Positions 12,050 to 22,259 of a stretch of DNA of 64,000 bases are shown here, piece by piece. The position numbers and the translations under genes are program-made. Numbering within the stretch: the first letter of the stretch is position 1; each line of letters starts with the position of its first letter. The notes below the pieces were generated by a model. The model saw only the letters and a program-made list of their open reading frames with translations, was not told the DNA's origin and searched no databases. Where the stretch lies: assembly GCA_007922225.1 (NCBI GenBank), contig ML679958.1, positions 51,416,838-51,480,837 of the forward strand, given 5' to 3'. The DNA is from Emydura subglobosa (taxonomy: Eukaryota > Chordata > Testudines > Chelidae).

Positions 12050-13790
12050 CTTCTGTTTTTTTGAGATTTTAATAGAAGAAACTTTGGATACATTTGAAAT
12101 GTAAAAAGTTTTTAACAAAGCACAGATTAAGGCAGCTGTGTTGCAAATATTGTACTTGGTGACTCAGATTTTACAAGCACAATACACCACCTCAAGAAAT
12201 AAATAAAATGCATAATGAATCAGCTCAGTAAAAACAACAACTGAAAAACACAGCACTCTAAGTAAAAAAATGAAAAGTTTTATAATTACAAAACCATGTT
12301 ACCAGTAAAATGTTGAAAGTTATGGCAGCGAAAAATAATACAATAAAGCTAAAATATAATAAATTAAAGGCAAAAATAAGTAACTTAAAAAAAGTTTAAA
12401 AAGTAGCTTTTGTAAAACTTAATACTACAAAATTTTTAAAAATTTAAAAATGTGGAAATGTTCAAAAGTAACAGTGTTATAGAAAAAAAGTTCTTAGTTT
12501 AATAACATCTAGTAAGATAAATATATGTATAACTTGGTCCAGTCACATTGGATGGAACCCTGATAGTTAAACAAATTATACAAGGGGGTCAGGAAGTGGC
12601 TACTACCACGTTTTTGTACCGCGGAATTTTTACAGCTATTCTAAAGAAAATTGGCCCTTTCCCAAAAGGAATTGTCTGGAAACGATTGTAAATGACTGCT
12701 ATGGGCAGAGAGAGACAGTCTAATTTAAATCATTTGACTACTAAATAATATAGTCAAAATTACAAAAAGGGAATAAGGGGTTTCCATTGGAACTTAACTG
12801 CCTCCAAATGTATTTAAAAAAAATGTAATTTGTGTACAGCTGTGTGAAAATAATTAAAGCAGTGCAGCAAAAAAAAATGTTGGGTGTGCAAATATATTGT
12901 GTAAATCAGTAAGGGTTTAAAGACCTAAAACAACACTCTTGGTTTGTAAAACCCTGTTTTGTTGTTTAAGATGACTTGGTTTTGTTAGCATTTAACCCTT
13001 TTGGGTAGTTCCATACTTTATAAAGTTCAATGTCTTTTAAAGAGCATAATTGTGGCTGTAAAAGAGTCAGCCAGACACAGGAAAATATGGAGGTAATTCC
13101 TCTGTTTTGCCTGCAATTAGTAAATACATTTGTAAAAAGAAAGAGGTATTTTAAGTAATAATCTGCCACCCTCTAAAGGGGGTAAAAGAATGTTCTTTTT
13201 ATCTTTCAGAACTTCAGGAAAAGCAGGCGCCTGCAAAACAGCTGAAGAGCAACACCATGAATTTACTGTTGCAACAAAGATTGTTTTGTGTTTTATGGTT
13301 TGTGCTGTTTGTCTTGTTACTAACGTTGTGTGAAATACTGCATTAAGCAAAAACAAACCAAAAAAATAATCAATGAGCACTGTAGCTGAATTTACAAAAA
13401 CATCCCCAGGCAGGAAAGAGGAAAAATAAAGGGCAATTTAATTCAATAAATTTGAAAGGAAAAGGAGTCCTGGGATTAAATGTCTTGAAAAAATTAAGAA
13501 TGTTGGTTTATTTGCTAATAGGGTCCTATGAGAAATGCCTCCTGAGACACCCTGGAAGCCTCTGGAAATTTCAGCAAGCTATTAAATAGCAGCCCTTAAG
13601 GCATCTGAAGAACTGAAGTGACCTGTTTAAACTCCAGAAATCCTAACAATTGCAAAAAGACACCAGAAGGTGTGGATTGAAAAAAAAGTGATACAATAAA
13701 ACCCACATGTACACCTTATTCTCTCCCTATTCTTCTGGCATGCATAAAGATACACCAGTACCTCTGTGCATGAGCAAGGCATGACCTAAC
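12045..13790 (+). other. Decayed internal region of the retroviral element
   Basis: A- and T-rich sequence with no frame over about 90 codons. A pol region would be expected here by position, but no reverse transcriptase, RNase H or integrase motif was seen. It has been deleted or replaced. Confidence 0.4.
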
Positions 13791-14811
13791 CAACACCATA
13801 TTGGGTGGGATTGGTACTAAAACTGGACCTCTGAATACTGTAAATTTGAAAGTAATTAACAAGTTGAACTCACTATCTAAATTGCAAGATAGTCTTATAC
13901 AAAAACAAATATATACAAATATGGACTTAGTCCAAATAGAGTTAAAAAACCTTACAGCTAAATAAAATATGTGTCAATGGTTAAACACTATCACGTGGCT
14001 ATTACACAAGCAGCAAATAAAAATGGAAAATAAAACTGCTTTGGATATTAGATGTACTAAAATGCAGATTCTCCATTTGGCTATGCTAAAACATGAAATG
14101 TATTGACTTATATCTGGGAATATTAAGGTACTAGCCCACTTATTAAGGCAAAAATAAAGGTAATTGTTTTACATCTACAAATATACATCTAGCATGGTCA
14201 GGCCAGACTTGTTACTGGGCGAGATCATTGTTAAGATTGTCCACCAACAGTCCTTGAAGACAGAGTTAAAGAAAGTTAGCCCACTCCCAATGTTACATAT
14301 TGGATCATTCTGGCTGCCTCACATTTCAAGCTAGTGGACTGGAAGAGAGAGAAAACTATTGGACACATGAGCTTGTACCACTTGGAGACCTCAAAGGTGG
14401 GTGTGCTCTTCCGTGCCTGTCACTCCTGAGCAATGCAGTAAAGTTGTGTCATTGGGAACATATATATAGAATAAATTAGAAAACACTACCAAAGTATTAT
14501 ATAATGGCCTATGTGCAATGTGTAACCTCCTGGGAAAATGTATTTTGGAAAAATAGAAATGTTAGTCGACCTCCAGTAGACGAATGCAAATGTAATATCA
14601 GCATAATTTATACCAGTAATCATACTTACTATCTCCCAAAAATGGAAAAAAGACAAACAGACATAATTACAGACTTAGCCAATTTTTCTGTTACTATCCG
14701 CTTACACTGGCAGAAATTGACAAATCATTTGCTGGAAGGAAAGAAAGTCACCCAATTGTTACAACAGACTTCCAGAAATGCAGGGAACCGGACCGTCCAA
14801 CTAACGAATGG
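13791..14811 (+). pseudogene. env-like remnant of the retroviral element
   Basis: Around 13800-14100 one frame holds a glycine/threonine-rich start, then heptad-spaced Leu/Ile residues with Gln and Asn, as in the ectodomain of a retroviral transmembrane subunit. A later 14504 frame of 155 codons has several N-x-S/T sites and Cys pairs and runs on into the LTR remnant at 14812. Internal stops interrupt it. No intact fusion peptide, furin site or membrane span could be confirmed. Position just before the 3' LTR remnant supports env; the class of virus is not settled. Confidence 0.4.
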
Positions 14812-14913
14812 TGTAGGCAATTGCTTTTTAAAATCTCTGTATTCACAATACACACGGCCTATTGCCTTGTCCTCCCTGAATAAGGTCCTGCTGTTTATTT
14901 CATTTATAAGTAT
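14812..14913 (+). repeat. Vestigial 3' LTR (end fragment)
   Basis: About 100 bp beginning 'tgtaggcaattgcttttt' and ending 'tttataagtat' matches the last part of the 5' LTR (10905-11001) with a few changes and small gaps. The U3 portion that should precede it is missing, so the 3' LTR is largely deleted. Confidence 0.6.
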
Positions 14914-16636
14914 GACAACTATACTGCCTCTTTACAATGTAAGTCAAACAAAACAGAAGAGAAGCTGTTAATACGGAAGCTAACCCAGCGACATCCAGAG
15001 CTTCTTCCTATTCTTCAAATACATCTCCCAAAAAGTCATCCTATCTTTCTCTCCACCTTCCTTCTATGAAGAGACCAGCCGCATGTTTTTGTTGATCCGC
15101 TAATAAGGTCCCTTCATTCTGGGCTAACAGGTCAAATCAAAACATTTCCTTTCTCTCCGCCCAAAAAGGGAAGTGGAAAGGAACTCCCATTCCCTTTTTA
15201 TAAGTCCCACGAGATCCAGCTAGACTCTGGAATGGAAATACTAACCTGTCCACACAAGCTAGGAGCAGCCCCTGACTTTCTAGATCTCTGCATGTGGCTG
15301 GAGTCCAACCCTGTACCATTTAAAGGGCTAACGAAATTTGATCACAGAAGAGAAAATCTGGGCAGAGGGCTTGCAGCTCAGCGATGTTCTCCTACTGAGT
15401 CCTGAAGGACTTGTACACATAGTTGTTTGTGATGGCCAGAGATTGGGACTATCAAATCTGTTGTGTTCAGATCTTTATTTTGATTATGTTTCCCAAGTGA
15501 TTCCTGAAATTTAAAATCCCTTTTTTTCCCCACCTGAAATATCTCCTCAATGTTTAACAATTATCATAATTATAGAACTGATGTAATTAATTTTAGTCCA
15601 CTGATACATAAACACTGGAGAAAACAATTTAGAGAAGGAAGACTTGACAACAGATGACTATTCTTATTACCTATGGAAAGATAAATTCCCACACAATGTA
15701 AAATACTCTTCATGCTAGCGAAGAATGTGAGAATACTTCAATTTAAAATTCCAATATGTATTAACTAAACAATGCAAGTGGGGAAACTGAAATTTATGTG
15801 GTACAATTAGAAAGACCATATGATAGTATTATGAAAAATTAACTCCAATATTAAAATCCTATCTGCACAGTGCATACGTTATTTTTGTTGCAGCAATATA
15901 GCTTTTACAATGATCAATCTCCAATTATTAGCCTGAAAAGTATCTCAATAGACAAAAATAGACATGAATGCCTCATTGCTATACAGCCCACATCAGACAC
16001 TTTCATCGTGTATTCTCATCTTTCAAAGGAGGAAATTAAACCTTTGCTTATAAGATTTAGTGGTCCTTGGAAAAACAAAGCCATTAGAATGAGCGGCACA
16101 GGATCAGAAAAAGTGTATTCTGAGTGTCTGAGCAGTTAATAAGCTGTTGGACTTTGAGATATTAAAACAATAAATTTAAGATACAAATTCAGGAACAAGA
16201 AGCATTGCATAGTGTGTAGGCAAGTACCCTAGAAGATCTCATTTATTCCCTTCATCACAATGGGTTCCTGTATATTATAATTCAAATTAAGATCCATAAA
16301 GAAGACAGGAAGAGTGGGGGGAAGGAGGACACTGTTTTAGAGGAAAGATTACAAGAAGGAACTGAATTGGAGGGGGAGAAAAAAAAAGTGGAACTATATC
16401 ATCCACATGTTAATCACCGTGGTCTTTTATTGTATGTTTTCTCCCATCCTGTATTTTGTCTATTTATATTAAATTATTTGGAATAAGGACCAGTCCTTTT
16501 TCTAGATATGAAAGGTACCTAACACTTTCTAAATATTTGAATAAGTAATAAAAACAAAAATGTACAGTCAGGAAGAGTCAATGATGTACTGCTAAAGTTT
16601 TAACAATGGGGTCTCCAGAGTTTTCCACTTTCAGTA
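14914..16636. other. Unassigned sequence; 89-codon frame at 15870-16139
   Basis: No repeat was recognised. A plus-strand frame at 15870-16139 has unusually even composition for the area, but no domain, promoter or splice sites, so it is recorded only as an unexplained open frame. TATA-like 'tttttataag' near 15195 and GC-richer sequence at 15000-15320 may be old LTR material. Confidence 0.4.
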
Positions 16637-16809
16637 ATTATCATAGAATCATAGAATATTACAGTTGGAAGGGACCTCAGGAGGTCATCTAATCCAACCC
16701 CCTGCTCAAAGCAGGACTAACCTCAGCTAAATCATCCCAGCCAAGGGCTTTGTCAAGCCGCAGCTTAAAAACCTCTAAAGATGGAAATTCCACCACTTCC
16801 TTAAGTAAC

Positions 16810-17301
16810 CTATTCTAGTTCTTCACCCCTGCCGAGTGAAAATTTTTTTCCTAGTATCCAACCTAGACCTCCTCCACTGCAACTTGAGACCATTGCTCTA
16901 GTTCTGTCATCTACCACCAGTGAAGTTAGCCTAGTTCCATCCTCCCTGGAACCCTCTTTCAGGTTGCTAAAGGCTGCTATCAAATCCCCCCTCATTCTTC
17001 TCTTTTGCAGACTACATAAGACTAGTTCCCACAGCCTCTCCTCATAAGTCTTGTGCTCCAGCCTCCTAATCATTTTTGATGCCCTCCGCTGGACTCTCCA
17101 CAACTTGTCCATATCTTTTTTGTATTGGGGGGCCCAAAATTGGACACAATACTCCAAATGTGGCCTCACCAATGAAGAATAGAGGGGAATAATCACTTCC
17201 CTCAATCTGCAGGCAATGCTCCTACTAATGCAGCCCAATATGCTATTAGCCTTTTTGGCAACCAGGGCACACTGCTGACTCACATCCAGCTTCTTATCCA
17301 C
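16810..17301 (-). pseudogene. CR1 ORF2 C-terminal domain
   Basis: This 163-codon frame matches the region after the reverse transcriptase of CR1 ORF2: '[13 protein letters not shown]', '[16 protein letters not shown]' and '[10 protein letters not shown]' are typical, followed by '[14 protein letters not shown]'. In an intact element it would be one frame with the upstream piece ending at 17294. A frameshift near 17297 separates them. The fragment lacks the catalytic core and cannot act alone. The same domain recurs in the CR1 at 30058, so the identification is firm. Confidence 0.9.
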
Positions 17302-17710
17302 TGCAACTCCCAGGTCCTTTTCTGTCTAGGCCGTCAGTCCCCAGTCTGTAGCTGTGCATGGGATTCTTCCGTCCTAAGTGCAGGACTCTGCACTTGTCCT
17401 TGTTGAACCTCATCAGATTTCTTTTGGACCAATCTTCCAATTTGTCTAGATCCCTTTGTATCCCATCCCTACCTTCCAGGGTATCTACCACTTTCCCTAG
17501 CTTAGTGTCATCTGCAAGCTTGCTGAGGGTACAATCTACCCCATCCTCCAGATCATTAATGAAGATGTTGAACAAAACTGGCCCCAGGATCGGCCGCTGG
17601 GGCACTCCGCTTGTTACCAGCTGCCAGCTAGACATCGAGCCGTTGATCACTACCCATTGAGCCTGATGATCTAGCCAGCTCTCTATCCATTTTATAGTCC
17701 ATTCATCCAA
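17294..17710 (-). pseudogene. CR1 ORF2 reverse transcriptase fragment, C-terminal part
   Basis: The 138-codon frame includes '[20 protein letters not shown]' (RT motif, normally SGVPQGS) and 'KLADDTKL' (the xxDD active-site box, in which both aspartates remain). It continues into the thumb-like region '[13 protein letters not shown]'. Upstream RT motifs are missing because the element is 5'-truncated at about 17765. The QG-to-QR change and the later frameshift mark it as dead. Confidence 0.9.
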
Positions 17711-17769
17711 CCCATACTTCCTTAATTTGCTGATAAGAATACTGTGGGAGACTGTATCAAAATTAGTAT

Positions 17770-18225
17770 CTATTTGTATTATGGTAGTACCTCAGAGCCC
17801 CAGTCATGGACTAGTATCTCACTGTGCTAGGTGTTGTACAAAACACAAAACAAAAAGACTATCCCTGCCCCAAAGAGCTTACACTCTAAGTATAGGTTTC
17901 TTCTTCTTCTCCTCGTGTCCTTGTCACAAACTAGATTTTTTCCAGAACTGTGTAAGAACTTAAGTATAGGCTTAAGTACTGAATAGGCTGATAAACAACA
18001 GGTGGAGACAGACAGAGGCGGACAAGGAAACAATATTGATCAACTTGATAGGCAGCAGTCTCAGAAAACAAGCTGATTAACCACTGTCAATATTTTTGTA
18101 GACATCACAGAAAAGTTTTAAGGAGAGCTATGAAGGAGGACAATGAGGTGACTTTGTGGATGTTTGCTGGCATTCCTGGGAAGATGGAGTCATTGATGAA
18201 AGAGCTCTATAATGAAACGGAAAGA
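17770..18225 (+). repeat. Ancient interspersed repeat, copy 1
   Basis: The stretch reads 'cactgtgctaggtgttgtac', then 'ctatccctgccccaaagagc', then 'ggacaaggaaacaatattga'. The same order of blocks occurs in the split copy at 20040-20132 plus 25834-25935. I recognise it as a widespread amniote repeat but cannot give its name. It is interrupted by a 64-bp insertion at 17897-17960. Confidence 0.65.
17897..17960 (-). mobile_element. 64-bp insertion with 10-bp target duplication
   Basis: The insert is flanked by perfect 'taagtatagg' copies at 17887-17896 and 17961-17970. Its absence from the other copy of this repeat marks it as inserted. On the minus strand it ends in a purine-rich tail ('aggagaagaagaagaaa'), as short LINE-mobilised retrocopies do. 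Confidence 0.7.
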
Positions 18226-18239
18226 TATGTTTGAGTCAA

Positions 18240-19187
18240 TGGCAGATACACGGCATAGTTTTCTATTTCCATGTGAGTTTGTCAAGGCTGTGTTCTGCCA
18301 TCATCATTGTTTAATATCAGCTCTGACTAGTTGAAGGATAAGCTTGATGAGGCAGCTGTCCATGACATTGAGCTGAACACCATTCTCCGTTGAGATCTTG
18401 AATATGTCTATGACATTGTCATTTTGGCTCAATTTGATGAATCTCTAATGACCGATATGGTCAAGCAAGAAGCAGCATGCATTGGTCTGGTTATTAATCT
18501 GAATAAAACAAATTCCCTGGTTCTTACCATTAAGTAATCTTCAGCTCAGTATTAACCTGTCCAGATTGGACACTGAGCAGATGGCAACTATCATATACTT
18601 AGGGAGCATCATAGACCATGCTGGAGGATACTCAAAAGATGTGGACACTCTTATAGCAGCAGTGGCCGCCATCTTTCAAGCCTTCAGTGGCCTCTGTGGG
18701 GATGTCATGACATCAAGCTGGCTACAAAGCTGCCGATCTATAGAACCATGGTTGCATCAACTCTTTTGTACAGCAGTGAAACATGGGTTCTGAGAATAAT
18801 AGCAGACTGACATATTTGCTTCTGGTCTTCGTCAGCTACTCTATATTAAGTGGCAGAACAAGATCAGAAATGAGACTATTCATAGTTGAATCTACCAATC
18901 ACCTCCATTAGCACTGCTTCAGTTTCAGCTTTGTTGGTACATACATGTTGTTAGGATGGAAGACCAATGAATTACAGAGAATGTGTACCAAGGAATGCTG
19001 CTACATGGATGGTGATCATATGCTCACCAAAAGCTTTAGTAGCATGATAACATTGCCAGTGATTAACATAAACTGAATATGGAGCCAGACTGTATTAAGG
19101 ACCGTGGTGGAGACTGATTTGGATGAAGCTTGATCTGCAAGAAGGATATATCCCATTTGGATTTTTTGTTATGATGATGATGATAAT
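18240..19187 (+). mobile_element. RTE-like LINE remnant, 3' part
   Basis: Frames with many breaks spell a LINE reverse transcriptase C-terminus. The active-site box appears as 'YVYDIVILA' near 18411 (expected YADD; the first Asp is lost). Then come 'IGLVINLNKT', 'IYLGSIID' (18592) and 'LLYIKWQNKI...' (18840), and 'HVVRMED' (18949). This last pattern is typical of RTE-type elements. The copy ends in a GAT/ATG trinucleotide run at 19170-19187, as RTE 3' tails do. Clade assignment is by recall; L2 or another YADD LINE is possible. Confidence 0.65.
18566..18793 (+). pseudogene. LINE reverse transcriptase fragment (thumb region)
   Basis: This 75-codon frame starts 'DTEQMATIIYLGSIID', where 'YLGSIID' is the conserved step after the YADD box, and ends near 'AVKHGF', derived from the 'SSETW' segment that is readable in the neighbouring frame. 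It is the longest surviving piece of the LINE described at 18240-19187. The remainder is broken by frameshifts and stops. Confidence 0.65.
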
Positions 19188-19229
19188 GCTACTCCCCTCC
19201 TCCCATACACACTGTCTCAAACCCAATAA

Positions 19230-19802
19230 TAAGGGGCATCTTGAGGAAGAGTAGAAAGGTTATTTTACCTCTGTATTTGGCACTGGTGTGACCATTGCTG
19301 GAATATGGTATCCAGTTCCGATGTCCACACTACACGAAGTATGTTGATAAACTGGAGAGGGCCAGAGAAGAATCACAAAAATGATTAAAGGAGTAGAAAA
19401 CATGTCTTATAGTGATAGATTCAAAGAGCTCAATCAATTTCACTTAACAAAGAGGGTGATTTGATTATAGTTTATAAATACTTACCTAGGGAAGAAATAT
19501 GGAATAATGGACTCTTCAGTCTAGCACAGAAAGTATAACACAATCCAATAGCTAGAAGCTGAAGCTAGACAAATTCAGACTGGAAATGAGGTGTAAACTT
19601 TTAACAGTGAGGGTAATTAGCCACTGAAACAATTACCAAGGGTTGTGGTGGATTCTCCATCACTGGCAATTTTTAAATCATGATTGGATGTTTTTTTAAA
19701 AGATATGCTCTAGGAATTATTTTGGGGAAATTCTATGGCCTCTGTTATACAAGTCAGACTAGATGATCACAATTGTCCCTTCTGGCTTTGGACTCTACAA
19801 CT
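19230..19802 (+). mobile_element. CR1-type LINE fragment with 3' end
   Basis: The text matches the ORF2 C-terminus and 3' untranslated region of an old CR1/L2-type element: 'gagagggccagagaagaatcac', 'aaaaatgattaaaggagtagaaaac', and the tail 'gtcagactagatgatcacaa' then 'gtcccttctggctttgga'. The 59945-60785 fragment has the same tail and an adjoining readable ORF2 piece. No frame remains open here. Confidence 0.8.
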
Positions 19803-20039
19803 TTATGAAAATAATCCTTCCACCCATACACTGTGAGATATGGGCTTTAAGAATTGAAGTGACTTTGTGAAGTTATTACACTCTTAGGACTTGGAACATT
19901 CTGTATGGCATAAATGAAACAAGTCATAAACTGAAAGTGGTTCTAGCTGTAGTTAGTTGAAGACAGAACCCAAGAATAAAATGTGGCTGGATGGACCTGG
20001 TAAACAAGAACTTTCTTAGTATAGTAACTTACTGTTTTT

Positions 20040-20132
20040 ATTACCATAGCATTTAGGAGCCTAATCATGGACCAACACCCCATTGTGCTAAGTGCTGTAA
20101 GGACACATAACAAAAAAACCTGTCACTACCCC
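20040..20132 (+). repeat. Ancient interspersed repeat, copy 2, left half
   Basis: 'ccccattgtgctaagtgctg' and the following text align with copy 1 at 17770. The repeat stops at 20132 and resumes at 25834, with the gypsy element lying in between. The 5 bp before the break (ACCCC, 20128-20132) are duplicated after it as ACCTC. Confidence 0.7.
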
Positions 20133-20983
20133 TGTAAACCAGGGCGAGCAGCCAGTTGGAGACCCAGCCCTCAGCCAAGGTGGGGCAGAAAATGTAAATA
20201 GTCTATAGCCCTCGGCAGGGAGAGCAAACAGTCTAAGGCCCAGGCCCTCAGGCAGGGCGGTCACCCCAAGATTGTGGTAGAAAGCGGGGGAGGGGAACGC
20301 TGGCCCACCCAACTCCACTGCATCCCAGCCCAGGGCCCTGGCAGTGGCGGGTTGTCCCACCATTGAGTCAGTGGGACTCCAGCCAAAATTTGCTGATTTG
20401 GCTGCAGGCCACAACACAACCAGACTGTTGTCTGGCTTCCGTGAGCTCTTTCCCCCCTTTCCCTGGAGTACCTGGCTCTTGGAGTCACCCTCAGTCCCTT
20501 TGGGGTACTCAGCTAGAGACTGGTTCCACAGCCCCTTGACATTGTTTAGTGGTGACAGGTCTGGCAGCTCCTCAAGGTCACCAGCAGATGGCAGCTCCTG
20601 TAGCTCGCAGGGCCCAGGTATCTCCTCTGGTTCGCAAGGGGTAGGTAGCTCCGGCAATTCCTTCAGGTCTCAGGGCCCAGGTATTTCCTCTGGTTGCAGG
20701 ACGCAGGCAGCTCTGGCAGGTCCTTGGGGCTCCAACTGATTGTCAACCTCTCCTCATGGCAGCAATCAGGCTTAGGCCCCAACACCAAAGGAGAGATGTC
20801 CTTCTCCCTCGGCCGCCCTCTTCCAACTGAGCTGGAAGGCCTGCCTTTTATACTTCCCCTTCCTGTCCTGCCTCTTTGCTTCTGATCAGGTGGGGATGGA
20901 CTTCTGGCTTCCGCCCCCAAGAAGGGGGTTGGCCCTCCATTGCTGTCAATCTCCAAGGGAGGCCACACCTCCCGGCCGCTACA
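20133..20983 (-). repeat. 3' LTR of gypsy element 1
   Basis: 851 bp, starting TGTAAACC and ending CCGCTACA on the plus strand. It aligns with the right LTR through the TATA-like 'ccttttatac' box (20845) and the end block 'gaggccacacctcccggccgc'. It is shorter because it holds only about one unit of the array that is expanded in the right LTR and lacks the extra left-terminal segment. Confidence 0.85.
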
Positions 20984-20996
20984 AACCCCTCTTCAA
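20984..20996 (-). promoter_or_regulatory. Polypurine tract of gypsy element 1
   Basis: Read on the minus strand, 'gaagaggggtt' directly precedes the TGTAG start of the 3' LTR. This is where plus-strand DNA synthesis would be primed. The tract lies within the end of the pol frame. Confidence 0.75.
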
Positions 20997-21560
20997 ATCT
21001 AATTCCCGTTCTCTGGGGCTGGGCTGGTCCCTTTCCCGGATCCGTGACAGTGCATCAGTGTTCGGGTGCTGCCGACCAGCCCGATGCTGCACAGTAAAGG
21101 CAAATGGTTGTAAAGCCAAGTCCTAGTGCATTAGTTGGGCATTTGTATCCCTCATCTGTTGGAGCCACTTTAGGGGCGTGTAGTCAGTCACCACTACAAA
21201 GGGCTTCCGAGGGGGTAATATCAGAGCGCTTCCATTGCCCACTTCACGGACAGCGCCTCTTTCTTGATTACTGAGTATTTCTGCTCCATTGGGAATAACT
21301 TACAGCTGATGTAAAGGACAGGATGTTCTTCTCTGTCAACGTCCTGGGATAAGACAGCACCCAGCCCCATGATTGAAACATCTGTCTGGACAATGAAGCC
21401 TCTGTCAAAGTCAGGGCTGTACAGCACAGGTTCCAGACAAAGTGCGTCCTTCCGGGCTTGAAACACCCTCATGGGTCCACTGTACGTGCACTGGCTTGTT
21501 ATTGGTCAACGGATTCGTCAGGGGGGCAGCAACAGTGGCAAAGTTTGGGATGAATCGCCG
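20990..21560 (-). pseudogene. RNase H domain of gypsy element 1
   Basis: From 21472 to 21221 the frame shows 'FIVQTDVSIMGLGAVLSQ' (the family pattern is xxTDAS; the catalytic Asp remains and Ala is now Val) and 'EQKYSVIKKEALSVKWAME', the usual Glu-bearing helix. After a frame break the end of RNase H is readable near 21125-21055 ('VQHRAGRQHPNTDALS'), and that frame closes with a TAG formed at the LTR edge. Only about 70 bp separate this motif from the LTR, so no integrase could follow. The domain is broken by at least one frameshift. Confidence 0.85.
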
Positions 21561-22259
21561 ATAATATCCTACCAGCCACAGGAATTGCCTGACTTACCAT
21601 TTGGTAGTCAGGGCGTGTTGTTCTTCAATGGCCTGCACCTTTCTGATGAGGGGTCGCACCATTCCTCATCCCAAGGTGTAGCAGAGGTACGTGGTCTTCC
21701 ACCAGCCAATGCGGCATTTGTTAGGATTGGCCCTCAGGCTGGCTTCCTGGAGGGCTCTTAGTACGACCACTGTGTGCTTGAGGTGGTCCTCCCAATGGTG
21801 ACTGTAAATGACCACGTCATCTAGATATGCTGCTGCATACTCAACGTGGGGCTGCAGGAGCCAGCCTGTTAATCTCTGGAAGGTCGCGGAGACCCCATGC
21901 AGACCAAAGGACATCCATGTAAACTGGTAGAGTCCTTTGGAGGTGGCAAAGGCTGTCTTCTCCTTTGACCCTGGCTCCATTGGGATTTGCCAGTAACCCT
22001 TTGTCAAGTCTAGGGTGGAAAAATACTGGGCCTCTCCAAGGCAGTCGAAGAGTTCATTGATACGGGGTATGGGGTATGCATCAAACTTGGATATCAGGTT
22101 GACCTTCGGGAAATTAATACAAAATCTGCGGGATCCATCTGGCTTGGGGACCAACATCAGGGAGCTTCACCATTCTCTTGTCGAAGCCTCAATCACACTG
22201 AGGTCCAGCATCGCTTGAACTTCCTGGTCGATGGCCTCCCGCCTGTGATGCGGGAGGAG
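21560..22259 (-). pseudogene. Reverse transcriptase of gypsy element 1
   Basis: The 164-codon frame at 22157-21666 covers the fingers and palm: 'MLVPKPDGSRRFCINF', 'YPIPRINELFDCLG', 'FSTLDLTKGYWQIPM' (first catalytic Asp), 'FGLHGVSATFQRL' and 'YAAAYLDDVVIYS' (YLDD box intact). Stops lie just upstream, between 22260 and 22157, and the thumb region after 21666 is shifted. The catalytic residues survive but the frame is not continuous with integrase or RNase H, so it is a dead copy. It is clearly Ty3/gypsy, not LINE, by the 'LDLTKGYWQ' and 'FGLHGAPATFQ' class of motifs. Confidence 0.9.

Larger units (their letters stand above)
16641..17765 (-). mobile_element. CR1 LINE, 5'-truncated
   Basis: Read on the minus strand, the element enters near 17765 inside ORF2, runs through the C-terminal reverse transcriptase region and ends in the CR1 3' tail, where 'atcatagaatcatagaat' (16640-16658) is the usual short terminal repeat. 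Truncation from the 5' side is the normal outcome of CR1 insertion by target-primed reverse transcription. Divergence looks modest, because frames of 138 and 163 codons survive. It abuts the ancient repeat at 17770. Confidence 0.9.

Noticed and set aside
15870..16139. 89-codon frame as a host gene or exon
   Set aside because: No acceptor/donor pair, domain or composition shift supports it. It stays listed as unexplained.
17358..17660. 100-codon plus-strand frame inside the CR1 at 16641
   Set aside because: It is the antisense shadow of the CR1 ORF2 frame on the minus strand.
20344..20739. Long plus- and minus-strand open frames in the GC-rich left LTR (131 and 189 codons)
   Set aside because: They lie wholly within the LTR and reflect low stop density in GC-rich repeats. 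The peptides are low-complexity Ser/Gly/Pro-rich.
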